Shown here piece after piece: positions 18,287-27,515 of a stretch of DNA of 64,000 nucleotides. This DNA is from GCA-002793235 sp965267355 (lineage in GTDB: Bacteria; Bacteroidota; Bacteroidia; Flavobacteriales_E; Vicingaceae), in assembly GCA_965267355.1 (NCBI GenBank), contig OZ253956.1:930001-994000 (forward strand). Reading direction: 5' to 3'. Each line of letters begins with the position of its first letter. Position 1 is the first letter of the stretch. The position numbers and the translations under genes are program-made. The notes beneath the pieces are model-generated. The model was not told the origin of the DNA. It searched no databases and was given only the letters and a program-made list of their open reading frames with translations.

Positions 18287-19342
18287 TTAGTAGTTAAGCA
18301 CCCAAGCTTTATCGTTGTGTGATTGTGCTTTAGCTAATGCCTCAACAGCTTCTTTTCGGGTAACAAAGCTGCTGTAGCTTACAGTCCACAAACCTTTTCG
18401 TTTGCCAATAATCCAAGCATCAAAACCTTCTTTTTTAAGCTTGTTAACCAACTTATTAGCATTTCGTTTGCTTGAAAAGCAGCCGCCTACAATATGGTAA
18501 TGTAGCTCTTGTTTACTACTTGCTACATATGTTGAAACTGGTTCAGCAACTTTATTTTCTTTTAGCTGAACAACAATGGGCTTAGCATTTTCATCAATTT
18601 TAATCTCTATAAAAACATCATTTTCCTTAGCTAATAATAATTGCTCTTTAATGCTTTTTTCAGAATTATCGTTGATTGTAAAAGTTTTGTTGTCTGCATG
18701 GTAAACAGCTTTAGGTTTGGTAGCAAAAGGGTTTAACTCGGCATAATTAATATCAGCACCGAGATCGTATTTGCTAGGCAACCATATTGCAAAAAATGCT
18801 AATGGTATAGTTATAGCAGCAGCTACTGCCCACCTTCTGGCATTTCGTTTTTCTTTTACAACAACTAAAGGAGCAGTTCTATCTTTAATTTCTTGGGTTA
18901 TTTTATCTTCGAGCGAAGTGCGATTAATAGGTTGCTTTTGAAAAACAGTTAAACCATAAGAATCCTTTAGATAATTTATGTTGGTTTGAGGTTCAAATAA
19001 TACCGTATTTTCTGCATCTAAAAATAAGCTCCCTACATTTTCAATATGCCATTTTTTGTTTTGTTTTATAGTGCCATTAACCTCAATCACTTGTTCTTCA
19101 ATTAACTGAGAAACAGTGGCGTATTCTTTATTAGTTTTTTCGGCAATGTAATTAGTTAATAAACCATCATTGTTGGTTAGATTTTTATTAAAAGAAATAC
19201 TTTTAGAAGGAGGATATAATGTGTTTTTTATTTCGTTAACGGTAGCAGGCTTGTAATTAACGACAAACCCACCCAAACCAGGGACAATTACACAGTCGTG
19301 TTGGTATAACAAATCAGATATGTATTGGTCTAATCGCATCAA
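18287..19342 (-). CDS. HU-CCDC81 and SPOR domain membrane protein
   Basis: 351 residues. The N-terminal 120 residues (DQYISDLLYQHDCVIVPGLG onward, with GGFVVNYKPA) match the paired CCDC81-type HU domains found in Bacteroidetes. A membrane helix lies at about 170-187 (AVAAAITIPLAFFAIWLP). The C-terminal 75 residues (YHIVGGCFSSKRNANKLVNK...) form a SPOR domain, which binds denuded septal peptidoglycan. The layout links the cytoplasmic side to the division site, so a role in division or envelope maintenance is inferred. It lies 21 bases downstream of kdsB in the same operon. Confidence 0.88.
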   Translation of the reverse strand: MMRLDQYISDLLYQHDCVIVPGLGGFVVNYKPATVNEIKNTLYPPSKSISFNKNLTNNDGLLTNYIAEKTNKEYATVSQLIEEQVIEVNGTIKQNKKWHIENVGSLFLDAENTVLFEPQTNINYLKDSYGLTVFQKQPINRTSLEDKITQEIKDRTAPLVVVKEKRNARRWAVAAAITIPLAFFAIWLPSKYDLGADINYAELNPFATKPKAVYHADNKTFTINDNSEKSIKEQLLLAKENDVFIEIKIDENAKPIVVQLKENKVAEPVSTYVASSKQELHYHIVGGCFSSKRNANKLVNKLKKEGFDAWIIGKRKGLWTVSYSSFVTRKEAVEALAKAQSHNDKAWVLNY

Positions 19343-19363
19343 TATGTAAAGGTAGAAAAAAGC

Positions 19364-20101
19364 TTAGCGATTTGAAAGTAAAAACTCCAAATCCTCGGGT
19401 GTATCTATAGCAAAAGCCTCAATATCTGTAACGGCTGTTTTAATCTGATAGCCGTTTTCTAACCATCGCAGCTGCTCTAATCGCTCTTTTTGTTCTAATG
19501 GTGATGGGCTCAATTTACAAATCTCGCTAAGTACTTTTGCTCTATAACCATAAATTCCGATATGTTTATAAAAAGTATGATTGTCCAACCAGTTTTCTCT
19601 TGGAATATCATTTAAAGCAGGAATAGCTTCTCTACTAAACATTTTAGCAAAACTGTTTTTGGTTAACTCAACTTTTGGTCGGTTGGGGTTAAATAACTCC
19701 TCATTCGTTGTTATTTTTTTAATGAGTGTGGCTATGTCGGTTTGCTCATCATCAAAACACGAACAAAGTAAATCAATTTGCTTGGGATCTATAAAAGGCT
19801 CATCCCCTTGTATGTTTACAACTACACCGTAAGGGGCTGTAGCTTTTTCTAACACTTCATTACACCTTTCAGTGCCGCTTTCGTGTGCAGAACTAGTCAT
19901 TAAAACATTTCCGCCAAATTTTTTCACCTCATCAAAAATTCGTGCATCATCTGTTGCTACAACCACTTTAGATAAACAAACAGATTTTTTTGTTTGTTCA
20001 TAAACACGCTGTATCATGGTTTTTCCATTGATTTCAACTAATGGTTTACCAGGAAAACGAGTTGACTGATATCTAGCAGGAATTACGCCTAAAAACTTCA
20101 T
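19364..20101 (-). CDS. kdsB: 3-deoxy-manno-octulosonate cytidylyltransferase
   Basis: 245 residues, full length for KdsB, which activates Kdo as CMP-Kdo for lipopolysaccharide core synthesis. The nucleotide-binding N-terminus is IPARYQSTRFPGKPL (residues 7-21). VVATDDARI, TSSAHESGTERCNE and VVNIQGDEPFI near 92 are family signatures with metal-binding Asp residues. The C-terminus ends with AFAIDTPEDLEFLL. It heads a minus-strand operon with HU/SPOR, GNAT and SGNH genes, all plausible envelope functions except the acetyltransferase. It is divergent from dprA over a 45-base gap. Confidence 0.96.
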   Translation of the reverse strand: MKFLGVIPARYQSTRFPGKPLVEINGKTMIQRVYEQTKKSVCLSKVVVATDDARIFDEVKKFGGNVLMTSSAHESGTERCNEVLEKATAPYGVVVNIQGDEPFIDPKQIDLLCSCFDDEQTDIATLIKKITTNEELFNPNRPKVELTKNSFAKMFSREAIPALNDIPRENWLDNHTFYKHIGIYGYRAKVLSEICKLSPSPLEQKERLEQLRWLENGYQIKTAVTDIEAFAIDTPEDLEFLLSNR

Positions 20102-20117
20102 TTCAAAAAGATATTCT

Positions 20118-20133
20118 CTTAGTTTTGACTAAG
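20118..20133 (+). promoter_or_regulatory. Palindrome containing the putative dprA -7 element
   Basis: CTTAGT and ACTAAG flank TTTG to make a perfect six-base-arm hairpin in the 45-base kdsB/dprA gap. Inside it, TAGTTTTG at 20120-20127 matches TAnnTTTG and ends 19 bases before the dprA ATG. A DNA-binding regulator could mask this promoter. Confidence 0.45.
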
Positions 20134-20146
20134 GTATAAAAAAACA

Positions 20147-21247
20147 ATGAACGAACAATTAATTTATCAAATTGCGCTCACATCGATACCAAATATTGGT
20201 GATCGAACAGCTAAAAAATTAATTGCGTATTGTGGTAGTGCAAAAGATGTTTTTGAAGAAAGTAAAAAAGCATTAGAAAAGATACCAAGCATAGGAATTG
20301 TAAATGCTCAAAAAATATATTCTTATAAAAATGAAGCCCTTAATATTGCGGAAAAGGAGTTAACATTTATTGATAAAAATAAAATAGATGCTCATTTTTA
20401 TTTAGACGACAATTACCCTAATAAACTTAAGCACTGTGAGGATGGACCTATTGTTTTATATACAAAGGGGAAGATCAATTTTAATGAACATAAAGCAATA
20501 AGTATAGTTGGTACGCGTAAGGCAACTGATTACGGTAAAGATTTTTGTGACCAACTTATAAAAGACCTTAAGCCTCATTATCCATTAATTATTAGTGGTT
20601 TGGCATATGGAATAGATGTTTGTTCCCATAAAGCAGCATTAAAAAATAACATTCCAACAATTGGTGTTTTGGCTCATGGGTTGGATAGAGTTTATCCCTC
20701 ACAACATAAAAGTGTAGCTGCCCAAATGCTTGAAAATGGAGGACTTGTAACAGAGTTTAAGAGTAGAACAAATCCAGACAGAGAAAACTTTCCAAAACGA
20801 AATAGGATTGTAGCAGGAATAGTTGATTTGACCGTTGTTATAGAATCGAGTAAAAAAGGAGGTTCACTAATTACAGCAGAATTAGCTAACAATTACAACA
20901 GAGATGTTTTTGCATTACCAGGTAAAATTTCTGACACCCAATCAGAGGGTTGTAATTGGTTAATTAAAACCAACAAAGCAGCTTTATTGCAATCGGTAAA
21001 AGATATTGAGTACATTATGGGTTGGGAGGTCAGAAAAGAGGAGCAAAAGCAGGTAAATTTGTTTGAGATACTTACTCCTGAACAACAAGCAATAGTGGAA
21101 GTATTAAATATAAAAGGTAAAGCTACTGTTGATGATATTGCTTTACAAACCAAGTTTCCGATGAGTAAAACCACATCTTTATTGCTTGATTTAGAGTTTA
21201 CAGGTAAAATAAAATCCTTACCTGGCAAGGTATATAAAATTGCATAA
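20147..21247 (+). CDS. dprA: DNA-processing protein DprA
   Basis: 366 residues. DprA protects incoming single-stranded DNA and loads RecA during natural transformation. An N-terminal helix-hairpin-helix-like region (IPNIGDRTAKKLIAYCG) is followed by the Rossmann-like core with SIVGTRKATDYG near 119, SGLAYGIDVCSHKAAL near 148, GVLAHGLDRVYP near 172, FPKRNRIVAG and SSKKGGSLITAELA near 235. A short winged-helix C-terminus (MSKTTSLLLDLEFTGKI) completes the usual three-part build. It is a single-gene unit ending at a strong terminator. Confidence 0.96.
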   Translation: MNEQLIYQIALTSIPNIGDRTAKKLIAYCGSAKDVFEESKKALEKIPSIGIVNAQKIYSYKNEALNIAEKELTFIDKNKIDAHFYLDDNYPNKLKHCEDGPIVLYTKGKINFNEHKAISIVGTRKATDYGKDFCDQLIKDLKPHYPLIISGLAYGIDVCSHKAALKNNIPTIGVLAHGLDRVYPSQHKSVAAQMLENGGLVTEFKSRTNPDRENFPKRNRIVAGIVDLTVVIESSKKGGSLITAELANNYNRDVFALPGKISDTQSEGCNWLIKTNKAALLQSVKDIEYIMGWEVRKEEQKQVNLFEILTPEQQAIVEVLNIKGKATVDDIALQTKFPMSKTTSLLLDLEFTGKIKSLPGKVYKIA

Positions 21248-21250
21248 AAA

Positions 21251-21273
21251 AGCCCCGAACATTGTTCGGGGCT
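21251..21273. terminator. Strong bidirectional terminator between dprA and csp
   Basis: AGCCCCGAAC and GTTCGGGGCT form a ten-base GC-rich stem with a three-base loop. A-rich sequence to the left and an A/T-rich tract to the right serve the convergent dprA and cold-shock genes. Confidence 0.9.
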
Positions 21274-21297
21274 AGCAAAAAATTTTATTCAATAAAG

Positions 21298-21489
21298 TTA
21301 AGCAACCTTAACATTTACTGCATTTAATCCTTTTCTTCCTTCTTGAAGTTCAAATTCTACATTGTCATTTTCACGTACTTCATCAATTAAGCCTGATACG
21401 TGTACAAAGTATTCTTCTTTTGATTCTTCGTCAATAATGAAACCAAAACCTTTGGTGTCATTAAAGAATTTTACTGTTCCTTTTTTCAT
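21298..21489 (-). CDS. Cold-shock domain protein
   Basis: 63 residues, a single CSD that binds single-stranded RNA/DNA as a chaperone. The RNP1 motif is KGFGFI near residues 13-18 and the RNP2-like motif is EYFVHV near 26-31, preceded by the standard GTVKFFND. Bacteroidetes Csp proteins are often this short. Its own promoter element and a terminator on the other side make it a monocistronic unit. Whether it is cold-induced cannot be told: no long 5' leader of the E. coli cspA type is seen, as the promoter is only 24 bases upstream. Confidence 0.95.
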   Translation of the reverse strand: MKKGTVKFFNDTKGFGFIIDEESKEEYFVHVSGLIDEVRENDNVEFELQEGRKGLNAVNVKVA

Positions 21490-21512
21490 TGTAATTTAAA
21501 ATTGTTAAAGTC

Positions 21513-21520
21513 CAAAAGTA
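21513..21520 (-). promoter_or_regulatory. Putative -7 promoter element of the cold-shock gene
   Basis: The minus strand reads TACTTTTG, an exact TAnnTTTG match ending 23 bases before the start codon at 21489. Confidence 0.55.
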
Positions 21521-21587
21521 CGGTTAAATAATGTTCAAAAGTTATTTTGCCCCTAAATAATTGAAAAAGAGCAAAAAAGAGCGTCAA

Positions 21588-23480
21588 CTATAAAGCTCCA
21601 TTTTTAATATTTTCAACAACTGAAGGGTCTAATAAAGTACTGGTATCACCAAGGTTGGAAGTATCTCCTTCGGCAATTTTTCTTAAAATTCTTCGCATTA
21701 TTTTGCCTGATCTGGTTTTAGGAAGTCCTTTAACTACCTGTATTTTATCAGGTTTTGCAATAGGACCAATTTCTTTAGTAATTTGCTCTAATAACTCTTT
21801 TCTAAGCTCTTCTTCATTAACTTCTTTAGCACATATTGCATAAGCATAAATACCTTGTCCTTTTATGTCATGAGGAAACCCAACCACTGCACTTTCAATT
21901 ACATTTGGGTGAGTATCTAAGGCATCTTCTACCTCTGCTGTTCCTATTCTATGCCCCGAAACATTAATCACATCATCAACCCTACCTGTTATTCTGTACA
22001 TTCCATTTTCATCTCGTTTACAACCATCACCAGTAAAATATTTATCAGGGTAGGTAGAAAAATAAGTTTGTTTGCATCTTTCATGGTCGCCATAAGTAGT
22101 TCTTAAAATAGAAGGCCATGGAAACTTAATACATAAATTTCCTTCTACATTGTTTCCCATTATCTCTTTGCCTTCAGAATCAACTAAGCATGGTTGAATA
22201 CCAGGAAGGGGATAAGTAGCATAGGTTGGTTTGAGTTGTGTAATTCCTGCAATTGGGGAAATCATTATTCCTCCAGTTTCAGTTTGCCACCAGGTATCTA
22301 CTATCGGACATTTTTCTTTGCCAATATGTTTATGATACCATTCCCAGGCTTCATCGTTTATAGGCTCCCCAACGCTACCAAGCACTTTCAAGGAGCTTAA
22401 GTGGTATTTATTTACAAAATTAATATCACAAGCCTGTAAGGCTCTTATAGCGGTTGGAGCTGTATAGAAGATGTTAATTTGATGCTTATCAACAATTTCC
22501 CAAAAACGACCCGCATCAGGCCAAGTTGGAACACCTTCAAACATTACAGTTGTTGCCCCAGCTAACAGTGGACCATAAACAATATAGGAATGACCTGTAA
22601 TCCAGCCAATATCGGCTGTACACCAATATATATCACCTTCATTATATTGAAAAACATTCTGAAAACTGTAGTTCGCATAAACCATGTATCCAGCAGTAGT
22701 ATGCACCACGCCTTTTGGTTTACCTGTAGATCCAGAAGTATATAAGATAAACAACTCATCTTCTGCATCCATTTCTGTTGCCTCACAGTTAGCATCAACT
22801 TTATCTAATTCTTCATGCCACCACACATCTCTTCCCTCAGTCATACTAATGTTTGCTCCAGTTCTTTTTAAAACAATGTTCTTTTTGATGGATGGGGAGC
22901 TTTTAAGGGCATCGTCAACTATTTGTTTAATACCTATAGTTTTTGCCCCACGATATGCTTCATCTGAACTTAAAATGATGTTACAAGAAGCATCATTTAT
23001 TCTGTCAGCAAGAGCTTTAGCAGAAAATCCTGCGAAAACTACTGAATGGATAGCTCCAATTCGAGCACATGCTAAAACAGCTATTGCTAATTCTGGAACC
23101 ATAGGCATGTATAGACAGATTCTATCTCCTTTTTTTGCTCCATTACTTTTTAATACATTGGCAAACTTACATACTTGTTCATGCAGTTCAGCATAGGTTA
23201 GTTTAACAACCTCATCATTTGGATTATTAGGCTCCCACAAAATAGCCGTTTGATTAGCTTTAGTTTCAAGATGGCGATCTAAACAATTTTCGGTAATGTT
23301 AAGTTTACCATTTACAAACCACTTGACATTAGGGCCTTCAAAATTCCAATCTAATACATTGTCCCACTTTTTTCTCCATGTAAATGTATTGGCTATTTTC
23401 TCCCAAAATTCTCTAGGGTTATTAATGCTTTGGTTGTATTGAGATTGATATTCTTCAAAAGTTTTGATTCTTAAATCCAT
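21588..23480 (-). CDS. acs: Acetyl-CoA synthetase
   Basis: About 630 residues, the normal Acs length, counted from the ATG at 23480 (MDLRIKTFEEYQ). The open frame extends 19 codons further upstream, but that part is atypical and was not used. The enzyme forms acetyl-CoA from acetate, ATP and CoA via acetyl-AMP. The adenylate-forming P-loop is YTSGSTGKPKGV, DTWWQTETGG is the acyl-adenylate motif, and PKTRSGKIMRR near the end holds the lysine that is reversibly acetylated in this family. DVINVSGHRIGTAEVE is the hinge region. It is monocistronic between the csp promoter and a terminator upstream. Confidence 0.96.
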   Translation of the reverse strand: MDLRIKTFEEYQSQYNQSINNPREFWEKIANTFTWRKKWDNVLDWNFEGPNVKWFVNGKLNITENCLDRHLETKANQTAILWEPNNPNDEVVKLTYAELHEQVCKFANVLKSNGAKKGDRICLYMPMVPELAIAVLACARIGAIHSVVFAGFSAKALADRINDASCNIILSSDEAYRGAKTIGIKQIVDDALKSSPSIKKNIVLKRTGANISMTEGRDVWWHEELDKVDANCEATEMDAEDELFILYTSGSTGKPKGVVHTTAGYMVYANYSFQNVFQYNEGDIYWCTADIGWITGHSYIVYGPLLAGATTVMFEGVPTWPDAGRFWEIVDKHQINIFYTAPTAIRALQACDINFVNKYHLSSLKVLGSVGEPINDEAWEWYHKHIGKEKCPIVDTWWQTETGGIMISPIAGITQLKPTYATYPLPGIQPCLVDSEGKEIMGNNVEGNLCIKFPWPSILRTTYGDHERCKQTYFSTYPDKYFTGDGCKRDENGMYRITGRVDDVINVSGHRIGTAEVEDALDTHPNVIESAVVGFPHDIKGQGIYAYAICAKEVNEEELRKELLEQITKEIGPIAKPDKIQVVKGLPKTRSGKIMRRILRKIAEGDTSNLGDTSTLLDPSVVENIKNGAL

Positions 23481-23516
23481 AGGGTTAAAAATTACAAAAT
23501 GAAGATTAAAGGTAAC

Positions 23517-23544
23517 AAAAAAGGTGTGCATTTGCACACCTTTT
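23517..23544 (-). terminator. Terminator of the TonB-receptor/DUF5689 operon
   Basis: GGTGTGCA and TGCACACC form an eight-base stem with a two-base loop. On the minus strand a run of six T follows. It lies 22 bases after the last gene of the operon and just upstream of acs. Confidence 0.85.
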
Positions 23545-23565
23545 CTCCTATCAAATAAAACTAAA

Positions 23566-24960
23566 CTATTTGGCTATAATAAACCTATCAGTTAGTAGAA
23601 TTTCTCCTTTTGAAATTATATTGTAAAAATATAAGCCGTTTGCTAAATCACTTACATCAATACTAACTCTATCAGTTGTAGGGTTAACGGTTTTTAAAGT
23701 TTTACCCGTAATATCTATAATAGAAATATTAACATTATTTATAGTTAATTTAAAATTGAGTTCGTTACTTACGGGGTTAGGATAAGCATATCCAGCTTTT
23801 GCTGTTAGCTCTTCTATGCTAGAAGAAATAGAAATGTCATTCATATCTCTTGGTAAAATTTTAAACTCACTAAACGAATAATGACCAATTCCTGTTACAT
23901 CATAGTTAGTACCAATTACTGCGGTGTTAGCATAGGGGAAAATATCATCATCAGCCTTTATTACCCCAGACCCATCGTTTAAACTCCATAAACCAAAGCC
24001 TTCGGTGTTATCTATACATTGAGCATTAGTAATATTAACTAAAACACCTTCCCATTGTTCCGTGTTTAGTCCCATTGTACTATTAGTAACAGGAGTAGGT
24101 AAAGTATTGCCACTATTTAAAACAGTAACATTAGAAACAAAACCAATTTGCGTAGTGTTAAAGTATTCATCAACAGTTCCTGTAACCTGAACACTGTCAC
24201 CAATCATTAAAGTAGTGTCAATGTTTTGGAATACATATATTCCGTTCCAAGCTTTAGCACTATCTTGTAAAAAGAAAGAATGTTTAGCAGAACCAAAGTT
24301 TATAATACCTGTTACAACACCTTTTGTAGTAACTACATTTCCATCTTCTGGAGAATCACCACTTGGGGCAGTTGTATATTGTATATCATATATTTTTTTG
24401 ATAGCAGGAGGAACAGGGGTAGTAACACTAATAGCAATAGAATCTATTGTAATTCCGATGCCAAAACTAGATGTTGTAGGGTCAGTATTTCTTATTGAAA
24501 GAATAAATTCTGCACTAGTACAACCAGCAGGAACAGTAACGTTTTGAGTAACCATTACCAGGTTTCCTGAAGAAGCTGCTGCTACATCAATATATGGATT
24601 ATAAGTACCATAATTGTTGCCATTAGTAATGTCATAGTAGTTAGTTCTTAATTCACCTGAGTTTTGAGCAGCAACCCATATTTCTATTTTATAGGTTTCA
24701 CCTGGTGTAACGGTAACAGGTTGTGTGGTAAATCTTCGGTGAGAAGAAGTAGAAGCATAAACTAGCGAAGCCATGCTTGTTCCATAAGTTGCACCAACAC
24801 TAATTTCATTAACATCAGCTGAGTCGATATTGGTTGCGTTGCCCATAAAACCTGTTGGTACGTCAGGAGTCCAAGTGCTTAAGTCGCTTTGAAACACTGT
24901 TTGCCCAAACGTAAATCCGCTTAAGCCTGCTGCAATTAAAAGAGTAAAGATTTTTTTCAT
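23566..24960 (-). CDS. T9SS type A secreted protein with OB-fold region
   Basis: 464 residues with a signal peptide ending near SGFTFGQ (residue 20). Residues about 20-180 look like a carbohydrate-binding-type jelly roll (EIWVAAQNSGELRTNYYD). About 190-300 resemble the OB fold found beside secreted nucleases (YhcR-like): VVTTKGVVTGIINFG, HSFFLQDSAKAWNGIYVF and GDSVQVTGTVDEYFN. The last 70 residues are a type A sorting domain (YPNPVSNELNF, ITGKTLKTV, LANGLYFYNI), so export is by the T9SS. It is the last gene of the TonB-receptor operon. An accessory role in binding or cutting nucleic acid outside the cell is inferred. Confidence 0.82.
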   Translation of the reverse strand: MKKIFTLLIAAGLSGFTFGQTVFQSDLSTWTPDVPTGFMGNATNIDSADVNEISVGATYGTSMASLVYASTSSHRRFTTQPVTVTPGETYKIEIWVAAQNSGELRTNYYDITNGNNYGTYNPYIDVAAASSGNLVMVTQNVTVPAGCTSAEFILSIRNTDPTTSSFGIGITIDSIAISVTTPVPPAIKKIYDIQYTTAPSGDSPEDGNVVTTKGVVTGIINFGSAKHSFFLQDSAKAWNGIYVFQNIDTTLMIGDSVQVTGTVDEYFNTTQIGFVSNVTVLNSGNTLPTPVTNSTMGLNTEQWEGVLVNITNAQCIDNTEGFGLWSLNDGSGVIKADDDIFPYANTAVIGTNYDVTGIGHYSFSEFKILPRDMNDISISSSIEELTAKAGYAYPNPVSNELNFKLTINNVNISIIDITGKTLKTVNPTTDRVSIDVSDLANGLYFYNIISKGEILLTDRFIIAK

Positions 24961-24992
24961 AATAGTTGATTTTTGTAGTTTATATTTTAGTT

Positions 24993-26249
24993 CTATTTAT
25001 ATACGTTAATATCGTCAATTTCCCACGTGGGTACCCCTGAAATATTTTGGCCCTCATGCCTGAAGGCAATGTAAGTTGATGATGAGATAAACGGAGTTAA
25101 ATCTAAGTTGCCAGAGCTAGTCCAAGTTGACCATGAAGAGTCATCATTATCCCATATTGCTTGAGTTGTAATGTCAGTCCAAGTAGCAGTTGTAGGGTTG
25201 CTTATACCATCATAGTTGGTCGAGATTAATACTTGTAATACAGGAGATGTACCATATCTAACAACATTTCTAAAATTAAAAAAGGGAGAAGTAGAGCTAG
25301 ATAAATCAAACATAGGAGAAATCAACCAAGCATCACTGATTTCACCCATAGAAGTAGATGAATTGTAACTAGAAACTTTTGCAGCAGAATTTGTTGCAGC
25401 AAAAATATCCCAGGCACAATAAGAAGGACCCGTTAGTAAGTGTGTTGACCACCCACCAGAGATTAAACTTTGATCATTAAAATCTTTTGTATGGCTTAAA
25501 ACGGGAGGCGTTCCAGTTAACCCTAACTCATTAGGGTTTCTAATTAATAATTGTAAACCTGAATTATATTGAGCTACAATGCCGATAAACGAACCGAAAC
25601 CATCAGGTAAAGTATCGTTAGCGAAATTAGCATAACCGCTAGTTCTAACATCAATAGTTGCACCATCCATGTCTTCTAAAATTCTGGATTCAGCTGTTTG
25701 AGTAGCAGCATAAGCAAAAGTTAAGCCTTGCCCTCCTGCTTGAAACCAGCATCTCTCAATCTCTATTAATTTACCTTGAGCAGCTTCCATATCATTTTGG
25801 AGCGTGTTTATACTAATTTTTTCAGGGGTTTTATAAACCTGTGTGGCAATTTTCTTTATGTTGTTATCAGGATGTAACGAATCTACTTGAAGCATTTGGT
25901 TATACCTTAAGATTTTAGCTCCATTAAGGTTTACCATAATGGAATCACCAATATATAAACTGCTTGAAGAAATAAATCTTAAATAAAGGTTACCTGTTGC
26001 ATCAGTGATATAGGCTTCTTTGTATAGGTTGCCAGTAGATTCATCCATGGTTACTACACCATAAACAGAAATATCTTCAATAATTCTTACTTCTGTTCCA
26101 AGCACTTCCATTGCTCTTACATCAGCTATGGTAACTACATTTCCTTTATTAATAGATGAAACGTTGGGTTCAGCAAACTCTTTTTTACAAGAAGAAAAAC
26201 TTACCGAGAATGCTACGAGGAGAATGAGTATGTTATAATATTTTTTCAT
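24993..26249 (-). CDS. DUF5689 surface lipoprotein (copy B)
   Basis: 418 residues with a lipoprotein leader, lipobox Cys near residue 21 (VSFSSCKKEF). Residues about 40-240 match DUF5689, an OB-fold-rich module: ISVYGVVTMDESTGNLYKEA and YIGDSIMVNLNGAKI. The C-terminal half (FNDQSLISGGWSTHLLTG to PTWEIDDINVY) resembles a choice-of-anchor J jelly roll. It is a paralogue of the next gene upstream, with the same order of motifs throughout. Only two bases separate them, pointing to tandem duplication. A surface lipoprotein partner of the TonB receptor is inferred. Confidence 0.85.
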   Translation of the reverse strand: MKKYYNILILLVAFSVSFSSCKKEFAEPNVSSINKGNVVTIADVRAMEVLGTEVRIIEDISVYGVVTMDESTGNLYKEAYITDATGNLYLRFISSSSLYIGDSIMVNLNGAKILRYNQMLQVDSLHPDNNIKKIATQVYKTPEKISINTLQNDMEAAQGKLIEIERCWFQAGGQGLTFAYAATQTAESRILEDMDGATIDVRTSGYANFANDTLPDGFGSFIGIVAQYNSGLQLLIRNPNELGLTGTPPVLSHTKDFNDQSLISGGWSTHLLTGPSYCAWDIFAATNSAAKVSSYNSSTSMGEISDAWLISPMFDLSSSTSPFFNFRNVVRYGTSPVLQVLISTNYDGISNPTTATWTDITTQAIWDNDDSSWSTWTSSGNLDLTPFISSSTYIAFRHEGQNISGVPTWEIDDINVYK

Positions 26250-26251
26250 AT

Positions 26252-27505
26252 TTAAAGTTCAAATAAATTAAAGTTATCTATTTCCCATGTTGTCCAGGAA
26301 GAACCAGATCCATTGTATTTAAAAGCAATATAAACCCCTGATACTTTATAAGGAGATAGGTTAAAATCACCAGACCCTGTCCAATTCCAGCTCCCACTTG
26401 ACAGTGTTAATGATGATGTAATATCTGTCCAGGTTGCTGTTGAAGGTAAACTAACACCATCATAATTAGTTGAAATTAACACTTTAAGAGCAGTATTGCT
26501 TGTAGCAGAAGCAGAAGTGAAGTTAAAATATGGGGATGATGTTGAACTTAAATCAAATGCAGGAGATATTAACCATGATTCACCTACTAGTTGACTATTG
26601 GTATTTGTAATGTATGCGTAAGGGTTGCTTCCTGAAAAATTATCCACTGTCCATGAATTATTAGGAACAGGATATTGTGTCGTCCAGCCACCTGAGGTTA
26701 AGTTATTGTCGCTCCAGTCTTTTTGGTAAAGATAGTTAGGGCATTGGTTGCAGTTATTCTTCCTTGCGCCATACATATTGGCTTCATTTGGAGTTCTAAT
26801 GGTTAACTGTAAGTCACTATTATATTGTGTTACAATTCCAATAATTGAACCTTGTCCTTGAGGTAATTGCTGGTTAGCAAAAGTAGAGTACCCACTAGAC
26901 CTTACAATAATGGTATTTCCTGATGTATCAGTTAAAGTTCTGTTTTCATCACTTTGTGTAATGGCATTTGCCCAAGTTTCGCAAAAATCAGCGCAATCAA
27001 ATTCAACATTGTTGATTTGGACTAGTTTTGATTGATATGGGGTGTAAAGTCCAACAAGCGTCAAATCATTAATGTTTACTACTTCTGGGGTTAAATCGTT
27101 ACCTGACTCTTGTTTAATGATATTGGTTTCAGGGTCAATATTTTCAACAACAATCATATTGGCATCACGTGTTAAAGTAGCACCTTTTAAGGCAACTCTT
27201 ACTCTATCTCCTATGTAAAAATCACTTGAAGAGCTAAGGTCTAATTTAATGGCATTGGTTTCATCTTGAATAAACAATTCTTTGTAAATATTACCAGTAG
27301 TTTCATCTGCTGTAACCACTCCGTAAACCGATAAGTCTTGAGTAATATTAATATCAAATGCAGAATACATGTTTCTTAACGAATCTATGGTAATTACATT
27401 ACGTGCAGGCAATTCTCTTACAGGAGGAGTGTCAAATTCTTTTTTACACCCAACAGTTATAGCTGTGAGGAATAAAATCAGTGATATGTATAATAGTTTT
27501 TTCAT
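26252..27505 (-). CDS. DUF5689 surface lipoprotein (copy A)
   Basis: 417 residues, lipoprotein leader with Cys near residue 20 (ITVGCKKEFDTPP). DUF5689 region with LSVYGVVTADETTGNIYKEL and FYIGDRVRVALKGATL, then a C-terminal jelly-roll domain (WSDNNLTSGGWTTQYPV to SWTTWEIDNFNLFEL). It lies ten bases after the TonB receptor gene. Differences from copy B include extra cysteines at NNVEFDCADFCETW and NNCNQCPNYLYQ, which may form disulfides. Role inferred: capture of a substrate at the outer membrane for the receptor. Confidence 0.85.
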   Translation of the reverse strand: MKKLLYISLILFLTAITVGCKKEFDTPPVRELPARNVITIDSLRNMYSAFDINITQDLSVYGVVTADETTGNIYKELFIQDETNAIKLDLSSSSDFYIGDRVRVALKGATLTRDANMIVVENIDPETNIIKQESGNDLTPEVVNINDLTLVGLYTPYQSKLVQINNVEFDCADFCETWANAITQSDENRTLTDTSGNTIIVRSSGYSTFANQQLPQGQGSIIGIVTQYNSDLQLTIRTPNEANMYGARKNNCNQCPNYLYQKDWSDNNLTSGGWTTQYPVPNNSWTVDNFSGSNPYAYITNTNSQLVGESWLISPAFDLSSTSSPYFNFTSASATSNTALKVLISTNYDGVSLPSTATWTDITSSLTLSSGSWNWTGSGDFNLSPYKVSGVYIAFKYNGSGSSWTTWEIDNFNLFEL

Positions 27506-27515
27506 GTTTTACAAG

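Noticed and set aside
20893..21228. 111-codon minus-strand frame within dprA
   Set aside because: It lies fully antisense to the conserved dprA C-terminal half and has no promoter or family match.
22684..23196. 170-codon open frame on the plus strand inside acs
   Set aside because: It is antisense to a clearly conserved Acs coding region and its translation has no recognisable domain. Long shadow frames are expected in AT-poor stretches of a conserved gene.
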